Source: Ryuthela nishihirai
Lineage: Eukaryota; Arthropoda; Arachnida; Araneae; Heptathelidae
Direction of reading: 5' to 3'
DNA: 64,000 bases
NCBI GenBank assembly: GCA_038380435.1
Contig: JAWZYU010000028.1
Location: 46,311,095 to 46,375,094, forward strand
The notes under the pieces are model-generated. The model did not search any database and had not been told where the DNA came from. It worked only from the letters and a program-made list of their open reading frames with translations. Shown here in pieces: positions 23,190 through 33,944 of this stretch. Each line of letters starts with the position of its first letter. Within the stretch, counting starts at the first letter, position 1. Both the position numbers and the translations under genes were made by a program.

Positions 23190-23579
23190 AAGGGCGGGGG
23201 TGGCTCAGTCGGTAGCGCGCCAGGCTCGTAATCTGTAGTTCCCAGGTTCGAGTCCCAGCTGGGTCAGCGTTGAGATTTATCTCCGCAAAAATTCCCCGCC
23301 CTGCCCACGGTCAGTAGGGGACACCGATGGGATTGGAAAGGCCGCCGTCCGTCGGATGGGACGTTAAGCCGTGGCCCCGTGTGCGGGACAGCCATACCCT
23401 GTGCACGTTAAAGAACACGCTGGATGGCCTTGACGGGAGGCTACCATCTGTCTCCCAACAGCTGTTCCAGTGGGTCCCCTCCCCCAACCTTCTCTGAGCC
23501 TTCGGGGTCCATGTGACCTGGCCATTTAGCCCATGGTGTGCAAAAAAGTGCCGCTCAGAGGTAAAACAACCCAACCCAA
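23190..23579 (+). mobile_element. SINE-A reference copy, 390 bp, 12-bp TSD
   Basis: TGTTATCTACAA is duplicated exactly at 23178-23189 and 23580-23591, which defines the full element. Order is tRNA-like head (about 75 bp), linker (GTTGAGATTTATCTCCGC), central block GGATGGGACGTTAAGCCGTG, block GTGCACGTTAAAGAACACGC, a C-rich block, and the tail AAAACAACCCAACCCAA. It is the cleanest copy for defining the family. The central block resembles the conserved internal domain shared by SINE superfamilies of many metazoans; I recall this as the Nin/Meta type but cannot confirm the name here. Confidence 0.96.
23201..23255 (+). promoter_or_regulatory. Internal pol III promoter (A and B boxes) of SINE-A
   Basis: A box TGGCTCAGTCGG at 23201-23212 and B box GGTTCGAGTCC at 23245-23255 match the tRNA consensus. 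Between them CAGG-CTCGTAA-TCTG forms an anticodon-like arm with loop CTCGTAA. Its neighbours (TAGCGCG.CAG, TAATCTG) resemble elongator tRNA-Met, whose loop has CAT where this has CGT; the tRNA origin is an inference. Confidence 0.85.
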
Positions 23580-23591
23580 TGTTATCTACAA

Positions 23592-24351
23592 CTGAATATA
23601 ATTCTTATGTACTAGTTTTATTTTTTTTTTCTTTAATCAAAAATGACATTTTTGAACAGTCAGCATTTTTAGAGAAGCATTGCTCTAAAAATTGTTAGCA
23701 TCTTCCGTTAATAAGGTCAGATTTAAATTAAAATTGCGATGCATTTAGTCTACGTTATCAAGCTTAAAAAAGACTGTTAAGTGATCTACAACTACCGTTA
23801 TGAAGTCTGAGATGCTCGTTAAACATTAACGTCATCAGATTTTATTCGTTTAGAGTTAATGTCATCAGTGGATTATTAAGTAACTACTTTAAATTTTGAA
23901 AGATGAAAGGCAAACGCGGCTAACACGATCAAGTCTCTGATAATTGTTGGGTATTTACAATTAATATTAGAACTAACCTGATTATTGAAACCTCTAATTA
24001 TCCAAAATCAGATCCAAAATGATTACTGTAAGCATCGGACAACAGCATCTAACAGAAAGCAGCCATTTCAAACTGCACCAGTTGTGACAAATTTTCCTGA
24101 AATCCTGGACGGATTCTCAAAATATTTGTTTGGCTAGTCTAACTTTACGTATTGCCAACATATCTAGCCTAACCAATCTCTTTAATAACTTTAATGAAAA
24201 TGTTTATCTCGCCAACAGCATTTGCCAAAATGGTCATATCGACAGTATAATCTAAGTCTGATATTCTCTCCTTCGATTCCCCCTTAGAGGAGATATCTCC
24301 CTGAAAGGCATTAACAATCTGAACCACGAGAAGGCAGGTTTGGACTGTAGG
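23592..24351. other. Unassigned AT-rich stretch
   Basis: Phrases such as CGTTAATAAGGTCAGATTT, GTTATGAAGTCTGA and ACGTCATCAGATTTTATTCG hint at an old ~60-bp repeat, but spacing is irregular. No gene is visible. Confidence 0.4.
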
Positions 24352-24400
24352 TACAGTCGGTCAAAAAAGTATCCGAACACTACGGTCTATTATGAACAAA
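24352..24400 (+). mobile_element. Terminal fragment of the palindromic MITE
   Basis: TACAGTCGGTCAAAAAAGTA followed by TCCGAACACTACGGTC matches one terminus of the MITE family. The rest is missing and the 124-bp satellite starts soon after. Confidence 0.8.
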
Positions 24401-24446
24401 TATCATACCGTGATCCCTTCATCATCGACAAGCATTGTGGCACAGT

Positions 24447-25400
24447 CCCTCCATCATTGCCACAAGCATTCTCAATAGCCACCCACCACCACAAGCCCCG
24501 CTACACAGCCCATCCCGCACCGATAAGTATTACGCAACAGCCCATCCATAGTCACAAACAGCGCAACACTGGCAACAACATTTGCTAGACATTGCTCAAT
24601 AGCCACCCACCACCACAAGCCCCGCTACACAGCCCATCCCGCACCTATAAGTATTACGCAACAGCCCATCCATAGTCACAAACAGCGCAACACTGGCAAC
24701 AACATTTGCTAGACATTGCTCAATAGCCACCCACCACCACAAGCCCCGCTACACAGCCCATCCCACACCGATAAGTATTACGCAACAGCCCATCCATAGT
24801 CACAAACAGCGCAACACTGGCAACAACATTTGCTAGACATTGCTCAATAGCCACCCACCACCACAAGCCCCGCTACACAGCCCATCCCGCACCGATAAGT
24901 ATTACGCAACAGCCCATCCATAGTCACAAACAGCGCAACACTGGCAACAACATTTGCTAGACATTGCTCAATAGCCACCCACCACCACAAGCCCCGCTAC
25001 ACAGCCCATCCCGCACCGATAAGTATTATACAACAGCCCATCCATAGTCACAAACAGCGCAACACTGGCAACAACATTTGCTAGACATTGCTCAATAGCC
25101 ACCCACCACCACAAGCCCCGCTACACAGCCCATCCCGCACCGACAAGTATTACGCAACAGCCCATCCATAGTCACAAACAGCTCAACACTGGCAACAACA
25201 TTTGCTAGACATTGCTCAATAGCCACCCACCACCACAAGCCTCGCTACACAGCCCATCCCGCACCGACAAGTATTACGCAACAGCCCATATATAGTCACA
25301 AACAGCGCAACACTGGCAACAACATTTGCTAGACATTGCTCAATAGCCACCCACCACCAACACAGGCAACGTTACACAGCCCATCGAGGCACCGACAGGC
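24447..25400. repeat. 124-bp satellite, about 7.5 copies
   Basis: GGCAACAACATTTGCTAGAC recurs at 24571, 24695, 24819, 24943, 25067, 25191 and 25315, exactly 124 bp apart. Copies differ at only a few positions. After 25370 the units become irregular (25370-25640). The two halves of the 124-mer resemble each other and the 61-63-bp satellite next to it, so it appears to be a dimer. Confidence 0.96.
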
Positions 25401-25639
25401 ATTGTGCAATATCCCGTTCATGACTCAGGCAACGTTCCATCGGCACTGACCATTAATAAGGCTTTTATTAAGCATTAATTAGGCGTTGCTCAATATTCGT
25501 TCTCCACCAAAGCATCGCTGCACAGCCCATCACACGCATTGACAAGCATTGCGCAATAGTCCACTTATAACCACAACCAGCGCAACACTGTCCGCCTGTC
25601 ATTGTTAGGCATTGCTCAATAGCCCATTCATCACCACAA

Positions 25640-28215
25640 GCATTACTACACAGTCCATTCATCATTGATAAGCATTATCCAATAGCCCATTCATCACCAC
25701 AAGCATTACTACACAGTCCATTCATCACTGATAAGCATTATCCAATAGCCCATTCATCACCACAAGCATTACTACACAGTCCAATCATCACTGATAATCA
25801 TTAACCAATAGCCCATTCATCACCACAAGCATTACTACACAGTCTATTCATCACCACAAGCATTACTACACAGTCCATTCATCATTGATAAGCATTATCC
25901 AATAGCCCATTCATCACACAAGCATTACTACACAGTCCATTCATCATTGATAAGTATTATCCAATACCCCATTCATCACCAGAAGCATTACTACACAGTC
26001 CATTCATCACCACAAGCATTACTACACAGTCCATTCATCATTGATAAGCATTATCCAATAGCCCATTAATCACACAAGCATTACTACACAGTCCATTCAT
26101 CACTGATAAGCATTACCCAATAGCCCATTCATCATCACAAGCATTACTACACAGTCCATTCATCATTGATAAGTATTATCCAATAGCCCATTCATCACAC
26201 AAGCATTACTACACAGTCCATTCATCACTGATAAGCATTATCCAATAGCCCATTCATCACCACAAGCATTACTACACAGTCCATTCATCACTGATAAGCA
26301 TTATTCAATAGCCCATTCATCACACAAGCATTACTACACAGTCCATTCATCATTGATAAGCATTATCCAATAGCCCATTCATCACCACAAGCATTACTAC
26401 ACAGTCCATTCATCACTGATAAGCATTATTCAATAGCCCATTCATCACACAAGCATTACTACACAGTCCATTCATCATTGATAAGCATTATCCAATAGCC
26501 CATTCATCACACAAGCATTACTACACAGTCCATTCATCATTGATAAGTATTATCCAATAGCCCATTCATCACCACAAGCATTACTACACAGTCCATTCAT
26601 CACCACAAGCATTACTACACAGTCCATTCATCATTGATAAGCATTATCCAATAGCCCATTCATCACACAAGCATTACTACACAGTCCATTCATCACTGAT
26701 AAGCATTACCCAATAGCCCATTCATCATCACAAGCATTACTACACAGTCCATTCATCATTGATAAATATTATCCAATAGCCCATTCATCACACAAGCATT
26801 ACTACACAGTCCATTCTTCACTGATAAGCATTATCCAATAGCCCATTCATCACCACAAGCATTACTACACAGTCCATTCATCACTGATAAGCATTATTCA
26901 ATAGCCCATTCATCACACAAGCATTACTACACAGTCCATTCATCACTGATAAGCATTATCCAATAGCCCATTCATCACCACAAGCATTACTACACAGTCC
27001 ATTCATCACTGATAAGCATTATTCAATAGCCCATTCATCACACAAGCATTACTACACAGTCCATTCATCATTGATAAGCATTATCCAATAGCCCATTCAT
27101 CACACAAGCATTACTACACAGTCCATTCATCACTGATAAGCATTATCCAATAGCCCATTCATCACACAAGCATTACTACACAGTCCATTCATCACTGATA
27201 AGCATTATCCAATAGCCCATTCATCACCACAAGCATTACTACACAGTCCATTCATCACTGATAAGCATTATTCAATAGCCCATTCATCACACAAGCATTA
27301 CTACACAGTCCATTCATCATTGATAAGTATTATCCAATAGCCCATTCATCACACAAGCATTACTACACAGTCCATTCATCACTGATAAGCATTATCCAAT
27401 AGCCCATTCATCACCACAAGCATTACTACACAGTCCATTCATCACTGATAAGCATTATTCAATAGCCCATTCATCACACAAGCATTACTACACAGTCCAT
27501 TCATCACTGATAAGCATTATCCAATGCCCATTCATCACACAAGCATTACTACACAGTCCATTCATCACTGATAAGCATTATCCAATAGCCCATTCATCAC
27601 CACAAGCATTACTACACAGTCCATTCATCATTGATAAGTATTATCCAATAGCCCATTCATCACCACAAGCATTACTACACAGTCCATTCATCACTGATAA
27701 GCATTATTCAATAGCCCATTCATCACACAAGCATTACTACACAGTCCATTCATCATTGATAAGTATTATCCAATAGCCCATTCATCACACAAGCATTACT
27801 ACACAGTCCATTCATCACTGATAAGCATTATCCAATAGCCCATTCATCACCACAAGCATTACTACACAGTCCATTCATCACTGATAAGCATTATTCAATA
27901 GCCCATTCATCACACAAGCATTACTACACAGTCCATTCATCACTGATAAGCATTATCCAATAGCCCATTCATCACACAAGCATTACTACACAGTCCATTC
28001 ATCACTGATAAGCATTATCCAATAGCCCATTCATCACCACAAGCATTACTACACAGTCCATTCATCATTGATAAGTATTATCCAATAGCCCATTCATCAC
28101 ACAAGCATTACTACACAGTCCATTCATCACTGATAAGCATTATCCAATAGCCCATTCATCACCACAAGCATTACTACACAGTCCATTCATCACTGATAAG
28201 CATTATCCAATAGCC
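25640..28215. repeat. 61-63-bp satellite, about 41 copies
   Basis: The unit contains CAAGCATTACTACACAGTCC and GATAAGCATTATCCAATAGC. A CACCACAAG variant gives 63 bp and a CACACAAG variant 61 bp. Other variants (ATTATTCAATAG, GATAAGTATTATCC, CATTGATAAG) recur in similar order, suggesting blocks of several units were copied together. No open frame of interest crosses it. Confidence 0.96.
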
Positions 28216-28940
28216 CATTCATCATGACATTATGTCGAAACTTGTTTTTCATCATCTCATCACTGACGTTTTTCCTCATCTTGTTTTTCATCCTCTCATC
28301 GCCAACATATATTGTTCCTAATCCTGTTTTACATCATCTCATCATCGACATTATTACATATATTGTTTTACCTCCTCATCACCCACATTATTATACATCC
28401 CATTTTCCCATCATTTCATCCCCGATATTGTATTGCATCTTGTTTTCCATAATCTCATCACTCACATTGTTTCGCATCATGTTTTTCATCATTCCACCAC
28501 CCACATGTATTGTTTCGCATCCTGTTTTGATCATCTCATCTCGACATTATTTCGCATCCTGTTTTGATCATCTCATCTCGACATTATTTCGCATCCTGTT
28601 TTGATCATCACATCTCGACATTATTTCGCATCCTGTTTTGATCATCTCATCATCGACATTGTTTCGCATCCTATTTTCCATCGTCATCAACGACGTTTCT
28701 CGCCTCGTTTTCCTCATCTCATCACCGACATTGTTTCTCATCCTTGTGCTCATCACCGATATTACTTCACATCCCATTCTTCATCAACCCACTTGTTGCC
28801 ACTCGCATAACATCCCACTTGTACATCAACAAACACTGCACAGCTATTGCTAAGTCATCCGCTATTCTTCTTCATCCCAACTCCCCCTCATCATCAACAA
28901 GCACTGTTTCAAAAATCCATTCAACATCAACAATCATTGA
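28216..28940. repeat. Degenerate satellite edge with a 37-bp sub-array
   Basis: Loosely repeated CATCATCTCATCACCGACAT / TTTCGCATCCTGTTTT phrases fill the region. At 28521, 28558, 28595 and 28632 CCTGTTTTGATCATC recurs exactly 37 bp apart. The 126-codon frame at 28224-28604 is a by-product of these repeats. Confidence 0.8.
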
Positions 28941-30904
28941 TTGATACTCAGTCCATTCAATAGAGGCCTTTTCTTTATCCTCCCACCACCATCACTGTAC
29001 ACGATCTTGCAACCCTCTTTCTTCTATCAGGTTCACGTCAGTTTCTCCTCCGTCTTAAAGAACGTCCGCAGAAAACAAAAAACAGTAAAGAAAAATAAAA
29101 AAAGCACTAACACGAGTAATAAAATTACTTACATTGTCACAGGCGGGGTTTGAAAGCATCCCAACAATATCACGCCTTGCGTCTTGCAACAGAGCATGAC
29201 TGCGAGCGTGCTAAACAATGCCTGCCGTATTCCGTGCAACAATGGACATACAACAGTCGTGCAATCGTGGCTTAAATAGAGTATGACATTTGGAATTCCG
29301 TCCGTTCGCCACCAGCAACGACGATGAGTGAAGTATCTCTTTTTTTTTTCTGCCGCTCTCGCTTCCAAATCTGCGGAAGAACACGCCTTTCACCGTCGCA
29401 TTATTATTACGTCGTACTACTACTTCCCATCATTTCTCCGTCGTCGGTATTCCGTGTCGCTTCTCCCCATGTCGTATCACCGGGAGCAGCTAGACAAACG
29501 GCAACAGCAGACTTTGTTCAGAGAGAGCAAAGCAAGTTATCTTCCTCTCAGCATCCAGGAGTCTCCTCCGACTCTGTTGGAGCAACTGACTTTCTCTCTT
29601 TGTTGATTACTCCGACGTGATAAGGATCAGGCACCTAATTGAATTATCACTTATTTTTGGGCTGCTGTTTTACTATTTGCATAATTGCAGGATGGCATAG
29701 AATATCGTGAAAAGAAAGCGCGAAGCAATTTCGGAGAACCTGTTTGCTAGCAGACATCCTAACCCACCCCCTCTCTTTCTCAGTATCTCCCTCTTCACCC
29801 CCCCCCCCCCACTTCCTCCACTTCGTGAGGAAGCGCGCCATTTAATGCTTGTGCAATGATGGCAGCGTCTACGGATGTATGACTATATGCATATCTTGAG
29901 CTAGATTTTTATATAATTTTTTAACTCTCTCTCTCTCTCGCTGCTCTTGAAAGCGGAATGGGTTTCGGTATCGACAATGTCCTCAAGACTAATTGGGTCC
30001 ATTATATCTTTCCTGCTGTGACATCATTTTAATAGCATCCATTGTTCATAATCAAAGCGTACGGGAACGAATCGGATTACGTGCAGATGTGTTATCCCAA
30101 CTCCGTCAGGGATGGAGGATGGAGAAGAGGAGAGTTCGGTGACTCGGATGTTCGGAAGAAAGGTTTTTCCCTGAGAGATTTTATTCGACGAAAAAGAGGG
30201 AGTCGAAGGTCTGTCGAGATGGCGTTCCCGAACAAGCAATTAACTTCTTTCGGAAAATAAATGGGTCGGCGTATGCGAAACTAGTTCCCTCTGCATATGA
30301 TAAACTGACTATTGTTAGCGTTTAAGAGACTGAATATTTTTTTCCCTTACTTTTAAATATAATTTAATGAACTCACTAAAGTTTCCAAAGTGTTTTCTGA
30401 TGACACATTTGCATTTTTGCGTCGTAAATTTAATTGTCTTCCCAATTTATTCAAATTGAGCACATAACAAACAATTGTATCTCACTGGAAGAAAATATAG
30501 TTAATCTCTTTATTGCGTTTATTTACGATTGGGGAGGAATTTTTTTTTCTGACTTTGACGATCACTTCCAATTTAAGTTTGGGTTTGGGAGAAGTCCCAG
30601 ATGGATTGAAACATTTTTTTTTTCTTGTTAAGAGAAGGGAGGGATGAAACGAAACCTAATAATGGAAATGAAAGTTTTTGAAAAGAATATTTAGTTATAG
30701 CTATCTGTGGATTTATGTAAAATACAAGCCTTGAGTTTCTAAACGCTGCGTAGTCACACTTTGGTAGGCAATTAGCGATGTACATTATAAACTCGAATAA
30801 CACATGGCCTACTAAAAGGAAAACACAATATTTGCATTCATTTCAATCTTCGACATAATTATAAACACCATCGTTAATAAGCTAATTGTGGATAGGTCTA
30901 AACC
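28941..30904. other. Unassigned stretch, relatively GC-balanced
   Basis: No SINE, LINE or satellite is recognised over almost 2 kb, the longest such gap in this half of the window. Small open frames (29129-29368 -, 29324-29620 +, 30042-30260 +) have no identifiable domains. A C run is near 29798 and CT repeats near 29925. A donor-like GTAAGTAA lies on the minus strand at 29132-29125. If a host gene exists in this window, its non-coding parts could lie here, but nothing proves it. Confidence 0.4.
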
Positions 30905-30917
30905 CTTCGCTGAATCG

Positions 30918-31394
30918 GGCGGGGGTGGCTCAGTCGGTAGCGCGCCAGGCTCGTAATCTGTAGTTCCCAGGTTCGAGTTCCCAGGCTAAGTCAGCGTTGA
31001 GATTTATCTCCGCAAAATTCCCCGCCCTGCCCACGGTCAATAGGGGACACCGATGGGCTTGGAAAGGCCGCCGTCCGTCGGATGGGACGTTAAGCAGTAG
31101 CCCCGTGTGCGGGAGAGCCATACCCTGTGCACGTTAAAGAACACGCTGGATGGCCTTGACGGGAGGCTGCCATCTGTCTCCCAACAGCTGTTCCAGTGGG
31201 TCCCCTCCCCCAACCTTCTCTGAGCCTTCGGGGTCCTTTTTTGCACACCATGGGCTAAATGGCCAGGTCACAAGGACCCTGAAGGCTCAGAGAAGGTTGG
31301 GGGAGGGGACCCACTGAAATTTCCGTCAATTTCCTGGCCATTTAGCCCATGGTGTGCAAAAAAAGTGCCGCTCAGAGGTAAAACAACAACCCAA
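30918..31394 (+). mobile_element. SINE-A with internal inverted segment, 13-bp TSD
   Basis: CTTCGCTGAATCG is duplicated at 30905-30917 and 31395-31407. After GGGGTCC at 31236 the sequence reverses: 31237-31316 reads the family tail region in the opposite orientation (from TTTTTTGCACACC to GGGGACCCACTG). After a short AAATTTCCGTCAATTTCC spacer the tail resumes in normal orientation to its end. The flanking duplication encloses the whole rearranged copy. Confidence 0.93.
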
Positions 31395-31407
31395 CTTCGC
31401 TGAATCG

Positions 31408-31870
31408 ATTTGAAAAATGGCACGGCTCGAAATATATACGTAGCGTCTTTCATCATTCAATTAGTTGCGAAAGTCGAAACGTAGTCTATATATAAATGAG
31501 TGTTTGTCGTCCTAAACAATTTCTTCTTGTTGTCCAAGAATCAATTGAAGAGCATAACAGTCTTAACAATTGATTTTAGTTTATCGGCCTATTGTTTGTA
31601 AGTTTTGCGCAATTGTACACTCCATTTTCGCCAGTTGCAAATCGTGATATAAAATTGTTGCACAGCAAAAAAAAAAATGCGCTAAATAATACTCGATTAT
31701 TGTTAAATAATTCACGATTGCGTAAAGATTTTTGGAAGTCGAGCGAACGTTTTGGTGCGACGGAAAACTTTGGTGTAATTTTTTTATTCTAGATCTCTTA
31801 AATTTCCGTCTCTTAAAATGCAGACGCACTTTAAGTTGAACTCTCTTTTGCAGGCGTTAATAAGCGTAGA
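31408..31870. other. Unassigned AT-rich spacer
   Basis: No family or gene recognised. An A run near 31668. Confidence 0.45.
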
Positions 31871-32091
31871 TACAGTCGCTCAAATAAGTATCAGAACACT
31901 ATGGTTGATTACAGAATTCAGAAAGAAATATCTGGAAACGCTTTTTTTTTTAATCAGTGATCTAGCAACATTCGTGTCACGTGACACGAAGGTTGCCAGA
32001 TCACTAATTTCTAAATAACATACGTCGCCAGATATTTTTTCTGAATTCTGTAATCAACCATAGTGTTCGGATATTTTTTTGAGCGACTGTA
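31871..32091. mobile_element. Palindromic Tc1/mariner-type MITE, best copy
   Basis: The termini are TACAGTCGCTCAAA and TTTGAGCGACTGTA with TA at both borders. The arms pair almost throughout, with the centre at GTGTCACGTGACAC (around 31974-31987), so a single strand can fold into one long hairpin. The element is about 220 bp and non-coding. Confidence 0.93.
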
Positions 32092-32378
32092 CTCACTTAT
32101 CAGTTTAATTACGCGTATTTCAACTACTTTTTTTATAGAATGTTTCCATAAATAAAAAGAGGTAAAATTTTCACTTTGTCGTCTTTCTATCTAAAAACTT
32201 CGAACTTTTTTTTTTCACTTTTAGAAATAATTACAAAATTTTTGGGAGTTAGATAGCTATTGATGAAATAAATATGATTCGCATTTTCCCGAATCTTCCA
32301 ATAGCTTTTGTAGCGCCCCCTGGAGATGGAAAAAGTACGAAAATGGTTAAAATTATTTTCGTCGTAAATGACCAATGA
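32092..32378. other. Unassigned AT-rich spacer between two MITEs
   Basis: Nothing recognisable apart from T runs. Confidence 0.4.
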
Positions 32379-32950
32379 TACAGTCGCTCAAAAAATATCT
32401 GGCAACGATTTTTTTTAGAAATTAGTGATCTGGCAACCTTCGTGTTCACGTGATTACAGAATTCAGGAAAAATATCTGGAGCGTGTACAGCAACTGCACA
32501 CGCTCCAGTTACCGTTCACAGCAAACTGAAGCGTGTGCAGTTACTGCACACGCTCCAGTTTGCTGTGAACGGTAACTGCACACGCTCAATATTTCCGTGA
32601 GTGAGCCCACACGATCCAGGTTTTTGTGAGTTCACACAATCCAATGTGCTGTGAACATAACCGCAACCGCTCCAGTTTGCTGTGAACGGTAACTGCACAC
32701 GCTCCATATTCATTGCATTATATATTCATGCGCATTATATATATTAAAAAATATCCGAACACTATGGTCGATTACAGAATTCAGAAAAAGTATCTGGCAA
32801 CGATTTTTTTAGAAATTAGTGAACTGGCAACTTTTGTGTACGTAGACGAAGGTTGCCAGATCACTAATTTCTAAAAAAAATCGTTGCCAGATTTTTTTCC
32901 CTGAATTCTGAAATCAAACATAGTGTTTGCATATTTTTTGGGCGACTGTA
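32379..32950. mobile_element. Composite MITE enclosing an inverted-repeat block
   Basis: The left end TACAGTCGCTCAAAA (32379) has a deletion that joins it directly to ATATCTGGCAACG. Two arm pieces then lead into a foreign block (32480-32712). The right side restarts at TATCCGAACACTATGG (about 32751) and continues as a complete palindromic MITE body to GGCGACTGTA at 32950. It may be two MITE copies with a rearranged filler, or one enlarged derivative. Confidence 0.75.
32480..32712. repeat. Inverted and direct repeats of a ~30-bp GC-rich motif
   Basis: CTGCACACGCTCCAGTT and its complement, with GCTGTGAACGGTAACTG, recur several times in both orientations. Neighbouring copies can pair to form hairpins (for example around 32493-32590). 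GC content is much higher than in the MITE arms around it. Confidence 0.8.
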
Positions 32951-32954
32951 CTTC

Positions 32955-33045
32955 AGTGATCAATGATACTTAGGTAACCAATGATACGTTAGTGATCAAT
33001 GATACTTAGGTAACCAATGATACGTTAGTGACCAATGATCTGTGA
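32955..33045. repeat. 36-bp tandem repeat
   Basis: GTGATCAATGATACTTAGG followed by TAACCAATGATACGTTA is present about 2.5 times. Each 36-bp unit is itself two similar halves built on A(C/T)CAATGATAC. A matching ACCAATGATA directly precedes the composite MITE at 32370, so the MITE lies inside or beside this array. Confidence 0.85.
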
Positions 33046-33373
33046 GAACTATCTGCGCAGTCTAATAGTCACCCCAGTTGCTACATGGAGGTATGAAAAA
33101 AATGGAGCTTCCCTCAGTTCGAAGATTTGCGGCAGATTTTCTTAGGGACACGCCCCGTTGAAGCCACAACAATTATTGCAGGTGTGGGTTGTGTGCGTTT
33201 ATTTAGCAATAACTCGAACGTTTTCCTTGATGTTTGAAAATTTGATGCCTTATATGAAAGGGCATTACCATGTTCGAAGATTAAATACATCTGTTGATTA
33301 GAACAAAAGTGATTTGCTATGATTTCATCTTTTTTTTTCTTTCCAGTTTGTCAGGGAGATAGAAAGGTAATCC
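33046..33373. other. Unassigned spacer
   Basis: No repeat or gene signature recognised. Confidence 0.4.
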
Positions 33374-33380
33374 TGCATAT

Positions 33381-33776
33381 AGGGGGCGGGGGTGGCTCAG
33401 TCGGTAGCGCGCCAGACTCGTAATCTGTAGTTCCCAGGTTCGAGTCCCAGCTGGGTCAGCGTTGAGATTTATCTCCGCAAAATTCCCCGCCCTGCCCACG
33501 GTCAGTAGGGGACACCGATGGGCTTGGAAAGACCGCCGTCCGTCGGATGGGACGTTAAGCCGTGGCCCCATGTGCGGAAGAGCCATACCCTGTGCACGTT
33601 AAAGAACACGCTGGATGGCCTTGACGGGAGACTACCATCTGTCTCCCAACAGCTGTTCCAGTGGGTCCCCTACCCCCCCAACCTTCTCTGAGCCTTCAGG
33701 GTCCATGTGACCTGGTCATTTAGCCCATGATGTGCAAAAAAGTGCCGCTCAGAGGTAAAACAACCCAACCCAAACC
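33381..33776 (+). mobile_element. SINE-A, full length, 7-bp TSD
   Basis: TGCATAT flanks the copy at 33374-33380 and 33778-33784. Head, body and tail are complete and close to consensus. Confidence 0.93.
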
Positions 33777-33944
33777 TTGCATATGGTACACGCATGACAG
33801 TGAATGTGATGTCAAGATGTCCGAGTAGAATTAAAAATAATACAAAATTCATTCATTTAGCTCTAAATTTCAAACCATTGTATATATTTGAAAACAGTTT
33901 TTGCCTATCGTATATTTCGCTATTTTCTGATTATTTCATTCGCT

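Noticed and set aside
23191..23265. tRNA genes at SINE heads
   Set aside because: The acceptor stems do not close, copies continue into the SINE body, and many have target-site duplications, so they are SINE heads rather than tRNA genes.
23311..23574. Recurrent 60-130-codon frames beginning GCFTSERHFFAHHG in many places
   Set aside because: Every one is the antisense of the SINE-A tail and body. They recur because the SINE recurs and are cut at different points by SINE mutations.
24447..28215. Regular direct repeats that could suggest a CRISPR array
   Set aside because: Units are contiguous 124-bp or 61-63-bp monomers without unique spacers, no cas genes are present, and the sequence context is animal.
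28224..28604. 126-codon plus-strand frame
   Set aside because: It is composed of degenerate CATC-rich tandem repeats at the satellite edge, with low-complexity translation.
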